From CAIQJJ01 sp964606085 (lineage in GTDB: Bacteria > Chloroflexota > Anaerolineae > Anaerolineales > UBA4823), in the NCBI GenBank assembly GCA_964606085.1, contig CAZSFD010000024.1:1-58913 (forward strand): a DNA stretch of 58,913 nt. The letters run 5' to 3'. Shown piece by piece: positions 17,485-26,034 of this stretch. A program made the position numbers and the translations under genes. The number at the start of each line of letters is the position of its first letter. Within the stretch, counting starts at the first letter, position 1. Under the pieces are notes generated by a model. It ran no database searches, was not told where the DNA came from, and saw nothing but the letters and a program-made list of their open reading frames with translations.

Positions 17485-17970
17485 ATGCCCACCCTTTCCC
17501 ACCTCGACGAACACGGCCGCGCCCACATGGTAGATGTTAGCGCAAAACCCGACACGGAGCGCATTGCCGTTGCCAAAGGCGAAGTGTCTATGCGGCCTGA
17601 AACGCTGGCGTTGATCCGCGATGGGGCGATTAAAAAAGGGGATGTACTGACCGTGGCACAGATCGCCGGCATCCAGGCGGCCAAGCGCACCGCCGACCTC
17701 ATCCCCCTCTGCCACCCCCTGCCGCTCACCCAGGTCTCCGTGCGCCTCGACCTCGACGATGCCCTGCCCGGCGTGCAGATCACCGCCACCGTGCGCACCA
17801 GTGGCAAGACCGGCGTCGAGATGGAAGCGCTCACCGCCGTCTCGGTGACCGCGCTCACCCTCTACGATATGACCAAAGCCGCCGAGAAGACCCTGCGCAT
17901 CGGCAACATCCGCCTGGTCGAAAAGCGCGGCGGCAAAAGCGGCGATATCTTCCTCGAACCGCATGACTAA
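17485..17970 (+). CDS. moaC: Cyclic pyranopterin monophosphate synthase MoaC
   Basis: 161 residues. MoaC converts 3',8-cH2GTP (made by MoaA) into cyclic pyranopterin monophosphate in molybdenum cofactor synthesis. Visible signatures are MVDVSAKPDTER near the start, AKRTADLIPLCHPLPLTQV (catalytic and metal region), VEMEALTAVSVTALTLYDM and the RIGNIRLVEKRGGKSG tail. It opens moaC-moaD-moaE; moaD starts inside its last codons (8-nt overlap). No moaA is in the window. Confidence 0.97.
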   Translation: MPTLSHLDEHGRAHMVDVSAKPDTERIAVAKGEVSMRPETLALIRDGAIKKGDVLTVAQIAGIQAAKRTADLIPLCHPLPLTQVSVRLDLDDALPGVQITATVRTSGKTGVEMEALTAVSVTALTLYDMTKAAEKTLRIGNIRLVEKRGGKSGDIFLEPHD

Positions 17971-18205
17971 AATCCTCTTCTTCGCCACCCTCAAAGAACG
18001 CGCCGGCACGCGCCAGCTCGACCTGCCCCTTGCCCCCGAAGCCTGCGTGCGCGACCTGAAAGCCCTGCTGGCCGAACGCTTCCCCGCACTCCAACCCAGC
18101 CTGCCCACCGCCCTGGTCGCCATCAACCGCCACTACGCCTTCGACGACGACCCCATCCCCCCCGACGCCGAAATCGCCCTCTTCCCCCCCGTCTCCGGCG
18201 GCTAA
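17963..18205 (+). CDS. moaD: Molybdopterin synthase sulfur carrier subunit MoaD
   Basis: 80 residues, a ubiquitin-like beta-grasp protein ending in SGG. The C-terminal Gly-Gly is adenylated and converted to a thiocarboxylate, which donates sulfur to cyclic pyranopterin monophosphate within the MoaD-MoaE complex. The start overlaps the moaC end by 8 nt, indicating translational coupling. Length and the LFPPVSGG ending are standard. Confidence 0.95.
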   Translation: MTKILFFATLKERAGTRQLDLPLAPEACVRDLKALLAERFPALQPSLPTALVAINRHYAFDDDPIPPDAEIALFPPVSGG

Positions 18206-18206
18206 C

Positions 18207-18246
18207 CACCCTTTCACCCTTTCACCCTCTCACCTTGTCACCCTCT
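18207..18246 (+). repeat. Five-unit 8-bp tandem repeat over the moaE start
   Basis: Five imperfect copies of CACCCTTT/CACCCTCT run through the moaD-moaE gap and into moaE. The TTG start of moaE lies in the fourth unit. Changes in copy number would shift the spacing and the start; whether this happens is unknown. Confidence 0.6.
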
Positions 18247-18702
18247 CTCCCCACCCTCCTGCTCCTCACCGAATCCACCCTCGACCTCGACGCCCTCACC
18301 GCCCACATCACGCTCCCCACCACCGGCGCGGTCGTCCTCTTCACCGGCACGGTGCGCGCCATCACCACCCGCGACAACCCCCATCAGACCACCGCCCTCG
18401 AATACGAAGCCTACGTCCCCATGGCCGAGGCCAAAATGCAGCAGGTGGCCGACGAAATCCGCCAGCGTTGGCCCACGGTGGAAGGCATCGCCATCGTTCA
18501 GCGCCTGGGCCGCCTCGGGCCTGGCACACCCACCACGCTGATCGCCTGTTCGGCTGCCCACCGCGACACGGGCGTCTTCGAGGCCGCCCGCTACGGCATA
18601 GACCGCCTCAAAGAAATCGTCCCGATCTGGAAAAAAGAAATCACCCCCACCGGCGAAGAATGGGTCGAAGGCCCCTACACCCCCACCCCCTCCGACCTTT
18701 AA
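18235..18702 (+). CDS. moaE: Molybdopterin synthase catalytic subunit MoaE
   Basis: 155 residues, using a TTG start because no ATG or GTG occurs near the expected N-terminus. Core motifs are GAVVLFTGTVR, ALEYEAYVPMAEAKM, VQRLGRLGPGTPTTLIACSAAHR and the catalytic lysine region LKEIVPIWKKE. MoaE binds precursor Z and, with MoaD thiocarboxylate, forms the dithiolene of molybdopterin. The start lies in an 8-bp tandem repeat, with no good ribosome binding site. Confidence 0.93.
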   Translation: MSPSLPTLLLLTESTLDLDALTAHITLPTTGAVVLFTGTVRAITTRDNPHQTTALEYEAYVPMAEAKMQQVADEIRQRWPTVEGIAIVQRLGRLGPGTPTTLIACSAAHRDTGVFEAARYGIDRLKEIVPIWKKEITPTGEEWVEGPYTPTPSDL

Positions 18703-18711
18703 GCCTGCCCC

Positions 18712-19812
18712 ATGCCCTCCTGCCTCAACTGCCACCGCCCCTACCCCGCCACCGGCACGCCCTACCGCTGCCCCAAATGCCGCGCCCTGTATGATTTTCC
18801 TCAACCTGCAAACCTGCAACCTGCAAACCTGCAACCTGCGCTTCCCGGCATCTGGCGCTACCGTTCCGCCTTCAACCTCCCTGGGGATGCCCCGGTTGTA
18901 TCGCTCGGCGAGGGCAACACCCCCTTGATCTGGCTGGAGGCCTGCGGGCGGCGCGTGGCGGTCAAGTGCGAATACCACAACCCCACCGGCTCCTTCAAAG
19001 ACCGCGGCGCCGCCACGCTGGTCAGCTTTTTGGCCGGGCGCGGCGTGACCGAGGCCATCGAAGATTCCTCTGGCAATGCGGGAGCCGCCTTTGCGGCCTA
19101 CGCCGCCCGGGCCGGGATCAAGGCGCGTGTCTTCGTGCCAGAGGCCGCCTCGGGGCCGAAGCGCCGCCAGATCGAAGCCTACGGCGCTGAAGTGATCGCC
19201 GTGCCGGGGCCGCGGGCCAATGCCGCTGACGCCGCGCTCAAGGAAGCCGATGGCGGCCTGCTGCGTAAAGCCACGCCCTACGCCAGCCACGCCTGGCTGC
19301 CCTTCAACCTGCCCGGCTATGCCACCCTGGCCTACGAACTCGTCGAACAGCTCGGCGGCGCGCCGGGGGCGGTGATCGTCCCGGCGGGGCAGGGCGGGCT
19401 GCTGCTGGGGGCCGCGCGCGGCTTCGAGAACCTGCGTATAGCTGGATTGATCGAGAACGCCCCGCAGCTCATCGGCGTGCAGGCGCAGGCGTGCGCGCCG
19501 CTATGGACGCTGGCAACCTTTGGCCGCGCCGGCCTGCTGCGTGTGACCGAATCAGCCACGCTGGCCGAAGGGGTGCGCGTTAAAAACCCGCTGCGCGGCG
19601 AGGCGGTCATCGCCGCCGTCGAAGCCAGCGGCGGGCAGTTCGTAGCCGTCCCCGAAGAATCCATTTTGCCCGCCCGCGACCAGCTTGCCCGGCGGGGGTT
19701 TTATGTAGAGCCAACCTCGGCCATCGCCTGGTGCGCTTTCGAGCAGTTGGCAAACGCACTGCCCGACCCGGTGGTCGTCGTGCTGACCGGCTCTGGGCTG
19801 AAATTTGGATAA
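18712..19812 (+). CDS. Threonine synthase-like PLP-dependent lyase
   Basis: 366 residues. An N-terminal zinc ribbon (CLNC near residue 4, CPKC near residue 21) leads into a type II PLP enzyme. The PLP lysine is in NPTGSFKDRG; other signatures are EDSSGNAGAAFAAYAARAG, VPAGQGGLLLGAARG and the closing VVVVLTGSGLKFG. This suits threonine synthase (O-phosphohomoserine to threonine) or a close relative; the phosphate-binding residues cannot be judged by eye. Between ribbon and catalytic domain is a repeated QPANLQPANLQPA linker encoded by a 15-bp DNA repeat. It starts 10 nt after moaE. Confidence 0.85.
   Translation: MPSCLNCHRPYPATGTPYRCPKCRALYDFPQPANLQPANLQPALPGIWRYRSAFNLPGDAPVVSLGEGNTPLIWLEACGRRVAVKCEYHNPTGSFKDRGAATLVSFLAGRGVTEAIEDSSGNAGAAFAAYAARAGIKARVFVPEAASGPKRRQIEAYGAEVIAVPGPRANAADAALKEADGGLLRKATPYASHAWLPFNLPGYATLAYELVEQLGGAPGAVIVPAGQGGLLLGAARGFENLRIAGLIENAPQLIGVQAQACAPLWTLATFGRAGLLRVTESATLAEGVRVKNPLRGEAVIAAVEASGGQFVAVPEESILPARDQLARRGFYVEPTSAIAWCAFEQLANALPDPVVVVLTGSGLKFG
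18801..18838 (+). repeat. 15-bp tandem repeat inside the threonine synthase-like gene
   Basis: Two exact copies of AACCTGCAAACCTGC (18801-18815, 18816-18830) plus a partial third. They stay in frame and encode the Q-P-A-N-L linker. A related AACCTGC pair occurs in the 5' part of feoB (34274-34297), again in a tolerant N-terminal segment. Confidence 0.75.
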
Positions 19813-19824
19813 TTTGGAGGCAAT

Positions 19825-21060
19825 ATGGAACGCATCGTCATTACCGGCATGGGCACGGTCAACCCCACCGGCTTGAATGTGCAGGAAAGCTGGCAAAGCC
19901 TGATCAACGGCAAAGCGACCACCGGCCCGATCACGGTGGTGGACTCTAGCGCCATGTTGATCAAGATCGCCTGCGAGGTGAAGGGTTTCAACCCCGAAAA
20001 TTATATGGCGGCTACCGAAGTGCGCCGCCGCGACCGCTACGGCCACTTTGCCACCGCCGCCGCGCAGGAGGCTATCCGCCAATCGGGTTTGCAGGTGACG
20101 GAAGAAAACGCCGGGCGCATTGGAGTGGTCTTTTCATCGGCCATTGGCGGGTTGAATACACTGGTCGAAAACAGCAACCTGATCAACGAAAAAGGCCCGC
20201 GACGGGTCAGCCCGTTTATGATCCCCATGTTCATTTCAGACGGCGCGGCGGCCACCATCTCGCTCGATTTTGGACTGCAAGGCCCGGCCTATTCCGTTGT
20301 CACGGCCTGTGCTTCGGCGTCGGATGGCTTGGGCGTGGCGTGGATGATGCTGCGCGCCGGCATGGCCGATGTGGTGGTGGCTGGCGGCAGTGATGCGCCG
20401 ATTGGCCCGGTGGGCGTGGCCGCCTTCGACCGCATTGGTGCAGTCTCGCGTCGCAACGACGATTATTCGATGACCCCGCAACCTTTCGACAAGAACCGCG
20501 ACGGCCTGGTGATGGGCGAAGGGGCCGGGGCGCTGGTGCTGGAGCGTGAAAGCCACGCCCGCGCCCGCGGGGCAGAGATTTTGGCCGAATTTGCCGGATA
20601 CGCCTCGACGTCCGACGCCTACCACATCACCGCCCCGCATGAAGATGGGCTGGGCGGCGCTCGGGCGATGAAGCTGGCCCTCGAAACCGCCGCGGCCAAC
20701 GCTGATGAACTGGGTTACATCAACGCCCACGGCACGTCTACCCCGCTCAACGACGCCGCCGAGACCAAAGCGATCAAGGCCGCCCTCGGCCAACGGGCGT
20801 ATAATATCCCCGTTTCATCCACCAAATCTATGACCGGCCACATGATGGGCGCCACCGGCGCGGTCGAAGCTATCTTCTGCGTGCAGGCCATTCGCCAGGG
20901 CATCATCCCGCCCACCATCCACTACCAGACCCCCGACCCCGTCTGCGACCTGGATGTCGTCCCCAACGAAGCCCGCCGTCAGCCGATCACCCTGGCGATG
21001 AGCAACGCCTTCGGTTTTGGCGGTCATAATGCGGTGGTGGTGATCAGGAAGTATTTGTAA
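19825..21060 (+). CDS. fabF: 3-oxoacyl-[ACP] synthase II (FabF type)
   Basis: 411 residues, the usual FabF length. It condenses malonyl-ACP with acyl-ACP in fatty acid elongation. The opening RIVITGMGTVNPTGLN is typical. The catalytic triad is present: Cys in VVTACASASDG, His in INAHGTSTPLND and His in STKSMTGHMMGATGAVE. The glycine-rich end (SNAFGFGGHNAVVV) is complete. GGAGG lies 6 nt upstream of the ATG. It follows the threonine synthase-like gene by 12 nt. No acpP is adjacent, although rnc follows, as in many acpP-fabF-rnc loci. Confidence 0.95.
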   Translation: MERIVITGMGTVNPTGLNVQESWQSLINGKATTGPITVVDSSAMLIKIACEVKGFNPENYMAATEVRRRDRYGHFATAAAQEAIRQSGLQVTEENAGRIGVVFSSAIGGLNTLVENSNLINEKGPRRVSPFMIPMFISDGAAATISLDFGLQGPAYSVVTACASASDGLGVAWMMLRAGMADVVVAGGSDAPIGPVGVAAFDRIGAVSRRNDDYSMTPQPFDKNRDGLVMGEGAGALVLERESHARARGAEILAEFAGYASTSDAYHITAPHEDGLGGARAMKLALETAAANADELGYINAHGTSTPLNDAAETKAIKAALGQRAYNIPVSSTKSMTGHMMGATGAVEAIFCVQAIRQGIIPPTIHYQTPDPVCDLDVVPNEARRQPITLAMSNAFGFGGHNAVVVIRKYL

Positions 21061-21227
21061 GTCGAAAATCGTCATTCGTTATTCGAAAATCGTCATTCGT
21101 AATTCGCATAAAAAGCATCACCGGTTACGAACAACGATTTTCGAATAACGAAATTTGGAAATCATGGAATGCCAGATTCCCGCCTTGGGGAGGGCGTCTG
21201 GGGTTCCCTGGGTTCCAGGAGGAAAAG
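21061..21227. repeat. Intergenic inverted and direct repeats after fabF
   Basis: A 17-bp perfect inverted repeat occupies 21077-21093 and 21134-21150 (core ATTCGAAAAT). The left side also holds direct repeats of TCGAAAATCGTCATTCGT. There is no T-tract. It is an AT-rich palindromic element similar in style to the one before nuoJ. An AGGAGG site for rnc lies at the right end. Confidence 0.7.
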
Positions 21228-21941
21228 ATGCGTACTCAGGAGAACCGGGAGAAGTGGACTCTCCCGGATATTGCCTGTCACTTGGGGCTGCAATTCAAAG
21301 ATCATCGCCTGCTGGCGCGGGCACTCACGCACCGCTCGTATGTCAACGAGCATCCCGAAGCGCTCGAAGATAACGAACGCCTGGAATTTTTAGGCGATGC
21401 CGTGCTCGATTTTTTGGTCGGCGCGTGGCTGTATAACCGCTTCCCCGATCTGCAAGAAGGCGGCCTGACGCGTCTGCGCGCCGGGCTGGTGGGCAACAAC
21501 CAGTTGGCCGAATACGCCCGGCAGATCGAACTCGGCCCGGTGATGCGCCTGGGCTATGGCGAATCGGCGGGCGGCGGGCGTGATCGTTCAGCGCTGCTCG
21601 GCTGCACCTTCGAGGCATTGGTGGGGGCAATCTACCTCGACCAGGGCCTGGAGGCCGTGCGCGCCTTCGTCGAACCGCTGCTCAAATCGGCCCACGCCGT
21701 TTTAGATACCGCCGGGCGCGACAGCGACCCCAAAAGCCGCTTGCAAGAATGGGCGCAGGCCAACGGCTACGGCTCGCCGGTCTACCACACCGTGGGCATC
21801 ACCGGCCCAGAGCATGAGCGCGTCTTCGAGATGGCTGTGATGCTGGGTAAGGAAGAATTTGCCCGCGGCCACGGGCCCAGCAAGAGTGCCGCGGCCAAGT
21901 CGGCGGCGCAAGCTGCGCTGGATAAAATTGAGTTGGGGTAG
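21228..21941 (+). CDS. rnc: Ribonuclease III
   Basis: 237 residues from an ATG with CAGGAGG 5-6 nt upstream. The RNase III signature NERLEFLGDAVLDFLV (about 49-64) carries metal-binding acids, and a second acidic patch is CTFEALVGAIYLDQG. A double-stranded RNA-binding domain fills about residues 160-235 (DPKSRLQEWAQANGYGSPVY and the KSAAAKSAAQAAL end). It processes rRNA precursors and structured mRNAs. Confidence 0.96.
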   Translation: MRTQENREKWTLPDIACHLGLQFKDHRLLARALTHRSYVNEHPEALEDNERLEFLGDAVLDFLVGAWLYNRFPDLQEGGLTRLRAGLVGNNQLAEYARQIELGPVMRLGYGESAGGGRDRSALLGCTFEALVGAIYLDQGLEAVRAFVEPLLKSAHAVLDTAGRDSDPKSRLQEWAQANGYGSPVYHTVGITGPEHERVFEMAVMLGKEEFARGHGPSKSAAAKSAAQAALDKIELG

Positions 21942-21946
21942 GTTGG

Positions 21947-21952
21947 TATAAT
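21947..21952 (+). promoter_or_regulatory. Candidate -10 box before the first conserved leader
   Basis: TATAAT immediately after the rnc stop, about 25 nt before the structured leader at 21977. A transcript starting near 21959 would carry the whole leader. No convincing -35 is visible. Confidence 0.4.
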
Positions 21953-21976
21953 GGATTTCAGCTTGGTGTGAAAGGG

Positions 21977-22057
21977 TCTAACCCCTGATGCCTTTGCACA
22001 AAAAACAAGAATTTTCTGGCTTTGTACCCTGGTTGTTCCGCTTTATGCGGGTTAGGA
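21977..22057 (+). promoter_or_regulatory. Conserved structured leader, copy A
   Basis: Eighty-one bases that align without gaps to 29772-29852, with 64 identical positions (79%). Invariant blocks are TTGCACAAAAAACAAG and CGCTTTATGCGGGTTAGGA. The ends pair (TCTAACCC with GGGTTAGGA), and the 3' strand of that stem holds the AGGA Shine-Dalgarno sequence 6 nt before the ATG at 22064. It looks like a translation-controlling RNA, but a mobile repeat or recombination site is not excluded. Confidence 0.6.
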
Positions 22058-22063
22058 TGCCCT

Positions 22064-22282
22064 ATGAAAGGCGAGATTGTCGAATTTTCGTACGAAGTTG
22101 AACTCGGGCCAGACGACAAACTGACCCTGCCCCTATCGTTGACGGAGCATTTAAAGCCGGGGCGATGGTTGATCACCTTCCAGCCGTTAGCCACTGGCGC
22201 TTATCGAATACGCGATCATAGTGCTTTTCTAAACGGATACGCTCCCGAAGATGAAGGGTTATACGATGATCCAACCGGGTGA
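22064..22282 (+). CDS. Putative antitoxin upstream of a broken MazF/PemK-like toxin
   Basis: 72 residues from the ATG at 22064, directly after the conserved leader. It is acidic, with EFSYEVELGPDDKLTLPL suggesting a short beta-rich N-terminus and a disordered tail (GYAPEDEGLYDDPTG), a common layout of small antitoxins. No family is recognised with certainty. The following frame, a shortened PemK/MazF-like toxin, starts inside its last codons, as in toxin-antitoxin operons. With the toxin broken, it may be a remnant or may act on another toxin. Confidence 0.55.
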   Translation: MKGEIVEFSYEVELGPDDKLTLPLSLTEHLKPGRWLITFQPLATGAYRIRDHSAFLNGYAPEDEGLYDDPTG

Positions 22283-22446
22283 TTTTTGGGTCGCCGAAGT
22301 CCCTTATACCGATGGCCGTGGCGCAAAAAAACGCCCGGTGCTGATCCTTTGGCTGGATGGCGCGGACGCGGTTGGGCCGGGTGACATCAGATGATGCGCT
22401 TCGCTTGAAAACGGTCTGGCAATCTCACATTCGTTTGCAATTCTAA
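22266..22446 (+). pseudogene. Truncated MazF/PemK-like toxin remnant
   Basis: From the ATG at 22266 the frame reads MIQPGDFWVAEVPYTDGRGA then KKRPVLIL, the classic start of MazF/PemK endoribonucleases, but stops at 22394 after 42 codons; the family is usually about 110 residues. Just before that stop another frame resembles the next toxin segment (VTSDDALRLKTVWQS) and runs to the TAA that ends 1 base before smc. An internal deletion plus frameshift is the simplest reading. The start overlaps the antitoxin by 17 nt. Confidence 0.65.
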
Positions 22447-25400
22447 ATGCGTCTAAAATCCCTCGAACTTCATGGTTATAAAACCTTTGCCGCGCGCACC
22501 GAATTTCAATTCTCCGAGCGCGTCACCGCCATCGTCGGGCCAAATGGGTCGGGCAAGTCGAACATTGCCGACAGCTTGCGTTGGGTGCTGGGCGAGCAGT
22601 CGTTCACACTTTTGCGCGGCAAAAAGACCGAGGACATGATCTTTGCCGGTTCCGAGCAGCGCCCGCGCGCCAGCATGGCCTCGGCCACGGTCATTTTCGA
22701 CAACACCGAAGGCTGGCTGCCGATTGACTTTACAGAAGTAGCCATCACCCGCCGCGCCTACCGCGACGGCGAAAATGAATACCTGCTGAACGGACAGCGC
22801 GTGCGCCTGCGTGACGTGTCTGAGCTATTGGCCAAATCGGGGCTGGCCGAGCGCACCTATACCATCATCGGCCAGGGGTTGGTAGATACGGCGCTTTCGA
22901 TCAAGGCTGACGAGCGCCGCCGTCTGTTCGAGGAGGCCGCCGGCATTGGGCTGTACCGCTCGCGCCGCGAAGAATCGCTGCGCCGCCTGGAGACCACGCG
23001 TCACAACCTCGAACGGGTGCAAGATATTTTGGCCGAACTGCTGCCGCGCCTGAAAAGCCTCGAACGCGCCGCCCGGCGCATGCAGGAATACGAACAAATC
23101 AAGGCCGACCTGCGCGTCATCCTGCGCGATTGGTACGGCTATCACTGGCATCACGCCCAGGCGGAGCTAACCGAGGCCCGCGAAGCCGCCCACACCCAGG
23201 AAACCGCCCTCGAAGAAGCCCGCCGCGCCTACGCCGGCCTGGACGAAAAACTGGCCGCCGCCCGCGACCAGATTTCTGGCCTGCGCGGGCGGCTCAACTC
23301 GTGGCATCGCCAACTGTCAGCGCTGCACACTCGCCGCGAAACCGTCAGCCGCGATTTGGCCGTGGCCGATGAACGCCAGCGCTCCCTGGCCGGGCAGCAG
23401 CAAAACCTCGCCGCCGAACGCGCCCGCCTGGAAGAAGAACTCTCCCTGCTTGGCGAACGCCTGCAAACTGCCACGCAAGATGTCCAAACCCGCCAGGCTG
23501 AACTGGCCGAGGCCCGCGCCCAGGCCCAATCTGCCCGCAAAGCCCTGCAAGAACGCCAGGCCGAGCGCGCCCTGGTGGAAGAAGATTTGCAGCGCACGCG
23601 GCAAAATCTCTCGCAGCTTGGCGGACGCCAGGGCCAGTTGCAGGCGCGCCTGGCCGAACGCGAGGCCCAGGCGCAGCGCCAGCAGCAGAGCCTCCAGACC
23701 GCCGGGCAGGCCCTGGCCGCCGCCGAAAAGGACGTGCTGGCTGCCGAAGCCCGCTGGCAGGCCGCGGTGGAAGCCCGCCGCGCCGCCGAGGAGAAACGCC
23801 AATCTGCCGAAGCCGCCCTGCAAAGTCAGCGCGAGCGCCTTTCGCAAGCCGAAACCGCCCGCAAGCAACTGCTCGACACGCGTTCCGCCCGCCAAACCGA
23901 CCTGGCCCGCCTGAAAGCGCAGGCCGAAGTGCTGGAACAGGCCGAACGGGCGCTCTCCGGTTACAGCAGCGGGGCCAAACTGCTGCTCGAAGCGGCGCGC
24001 CAATCGAAGCTCAAGGGCGTGCGCGGGGCGCTGAGCAGCCTGCTCGAAGTGCCTGTCGAATACGAAACCGCCATTTCGGCCGCGTTGGGCGAGTACCTCG
24101 ATGCCGTGCTTGTCAACGACGAAGATTTGGATGCCGCCCTGGAAAAACTGGCCGGGCAGAATGCCCGCGCCGCTTTGCTCCCTATTCGCTCCCTATTCGC
24201 TTCCCTGCCCCCTCTCTCTCTGCAAGAGGGGCAGTCAGCCGCACAACTCGTCAAAGCGCCCGCCGAACTGCGCCCTGCAGTGGATTTGCTGCTGGGGCAG
24301 ACCTGGATTGTGGCCGACCGGGCAGCAGCGCGCAAGGCGTTGGCCGGGCAGCGCGAGGATTACGGTTTGCGGGTGGTGACGCTCAAGGGGGAAGTGTTCT
24401 ATGCCAGCGGGCCGGTGGTGGCCGGGCTGGAGGGCAAGGGCGGCACGTTAGGACGCACCCGCCAGCGGCGTGAAGTGCAGGAAAAGTTAGCCGAGGCCGA
24501 GAAACGCCTGGCCGAGGTGGAAGTGCAGGTGAAGACGGTGGATCAGACGTTGGGGATGCTCCAAACCGAAGGCAAGCGCCTGCAACAGGAGCAAGATGCC
24601 GCCCGCAGCGTCGAACGTAACGCCGTCAATGCCGCCGGGCAGGAAGAACTGACCCTCGAAAAGGCCCGCCGTCAGTTGACCTTCCAAAAAGAGCAGCAAA
24701 CACGCCTCGAAGCAGAAATCGCCCGCGGGGTTGAAGAATCGCGCCAGATGGCCGACGAAGTGGCGCAGTTAGAAGCCAAACTCCAGCAGGGCCGCGCCCG
24801 CCAGCGTGAACTGAACGCCGCCCTGGCCGAACTTTCACTGGACGAATTTCAGGCCCAGGTATCCCACTGGAACACGCGCATTGCGGTGGCCGAGCAGGCC
24901 GTGGGCAGCGCCCAAAACCAGCAGCGCGAACGCCAGGCCGCTCTCGACGCTGCCAAAAAGCGCCAGGGCGGGCTGGAAGGGCGTGCCGCTGATTTAATGA
25001 AAAGCCTGGAAAGCCTGGCCGCCGAAAAAGAGACGCTGCGCCAGGGTGAAGCCGCTGCCAACCAGGAAATTGACGCCCTGCAGGTGCTGATCGAACCTGC
25101 CGAGGCCGAGTTGACCGCGGCTGAGAAAAATCAGGAGAGCCTGCAAACGGTCGAAAGCGCCGCCCGCCAGGTGATGAGCCAGGCCGAGCACCGCCACGCC
25201 CAGGCCAAAATTATCCTGGCCCGCCGCCAGGAGGCGCTCGACAGCCTGCGCGGGCGCATCGAGGATGATTTTGGTCTGGTGGCCTTCGAGTACACCGAGG
25301 AAATCTCTGGCCCCACGCCGCTGCCATTGCAAGGCATGGTGGAGGCGCTGCCGGTGGTCAAGGAATTGCCCGTGGATATGGAAGAAAACATCAAACGCCA

Positions 25401-26034
25401 GCGGGCGCAGCTCAGGCGCATGGGGCCGATCAACCCCGACGCCCACAAGGAATTTCTCGAAGTGCAGGAACGCCACGATTTTATGACCGCCCAGATGGCC
25501 GACCTGCACGCTGCCGAAGCGGGCATCAAAGAAGTGATCGCCGAACTGGATGTGCTGATGCAGCGTGAATTTCGCAAAACCTTCGACGCCGTGGCGCACG
25601 AGTTCCGCCAGACGTTTACGCGGCTCTTCGGCGGCGGCTCGGCCAAACTGGTGCTGACCGACCCGCAGGATTTGACCAACACCGGCATTGACATCGAAGC
25701 CCGTTTGCCCGGACGCCGTGAGCAGGGGCTTTCGCTGCTTTCGGGCGGCGAGCGCAGCCTGACGGCGGTGGCGCTGGTCTTTTCGCTGCTCAAGGTTTCT
25801 CCCACCCCGTTTTGCGTGCTGGACGAGGTGGATGCGATGCTCGATGAAGCCAACGTGGGCCGCTTCCGCGACCTGCTGGCCGAGTTGGCCGCCACCACCC
25901 AGTTTGCCATCATCACCCACAACCGCAACACCGTCCAGGCCGCCGATGTGATCTATGGCATCACCATGGGCCGCGATTCGGCCAGCCAGATTGTCAGCCT
26001 GAAGTTGGATGAAGTGAGCCAGGTGGTGGATTAA
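22447..26034 (+). CDS. smc: Chromosome segregation protein SMC
   Basis: 1195 residues, full length. Walker A is GPNGSGKSN at 31-39, followed by the Q-loop region SLRWVLGEQS. Two long coiled coils (about 170-500 and 680-1000) flank the hinge (about 510-660), which contains GVRGALSSLLEVPVEYETAI. The C-terminal half of the ATPase has LSGGERSLTAVALVFSLL and Walker B FCVLDEVDAMLD. SMC dimers with ScpAB load onto and compact the chromosome. No scpA or scpB is nearby. The hinge includes a short low-complexity insertion at about 24180-24235. The next gene starts within its stop codon. Confidence 0.97.
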   Translation: MRLKSLELHGYKTFAARTEFQFSERVTAIVGPNGSGKSNIADSLRWVLGEQSFTLLRGKKTEDMIFAGSEQRPRASMASATVIFDNTEGWLPIDFTEVAITRRAYRDGENEYLLNGQRVRLRDVSELLAKSGLAERTYTIIGQGLVDTALSIKADERRRLFEEAAGIGLYRSRREESLRRLETTRHNLERVQDILAELLPRLKSLERAARRMQEYEQIKADLRVILRDWYGYHWHHAQAELTEAREAAHTQETALEEARRAYAGLDEKLAAARDQISGLRGRLNSWHRQLSALHTRRETVSRDLAVADERQRSLAGQQQNLAAERARLEEELSLLGERLQTATQDVQTRQAELAEARAQAQSARKALQERQAERALVEEDLQRTRQNLSQLGGRQGQLQARLAEREAQAQRQQQSLQTAGQALAAAEKDVLAAEARWQAAVEARRAAEEKRQSAEAALQSQRERLSQAETARKQLLDTRSARQTDLARLKAQAEVLEQAERALSGYSSGAKLLLEAARQSKLKGVRGALSSLLEVPVEYETAISAALGEYLDAVLVNDEDLDAALEKLAGQNARAALLPIRSLFASLPPLSLQEGQSAAQLVKAPAELRPAVDLLLGQTWIVADRAAARKALAGQREDYGLRVVTLKGEVFYASGPVVAGLEGKGGTLGRTRQRREVQEKLAEAEKRLAEVEVQVKTVDQTLGMLQTEGKRLQQEQDAARSVERNAVNAAGQEELTLEKARRQLTFQKEQQTRLEAEIARGVEESRQMADEVAQLEAKLQQGRARQRELNAALAELSLDEFQAQVSHWNTRIAVAEQAVGSAQNQQRERQAALDAAKKRQGGLEGRAADLMKSLESLAAEKETLRQGEAAANQEIDALQVLIEPAEAELTAAEKNQESLQTVESAARQVMSQAEHRHAQAKIILARRQEALDSLRGRIEDDFGLVAFEYTEEISGPTPLPLQGMVEALPVVKELPVDMEENIKRQRAQLRRMGPINPDAHKEFLEVQERHDFMTAQMADLHAAEAGIKEVIAELDVLMQREFRKTFDAVAHEFRQTFTRLFGGGSAKLVLTDPQDLTNTGIDIEARLPGRREQGLSLLSGGERSLTAVALVFSLLKVSPTPFCVLDEVDAMLDEANVGRFRDLLAELAATTQFAIITHNRNTVQAADVIYGITMGRDSASQIVSLKLDEVSQVVD

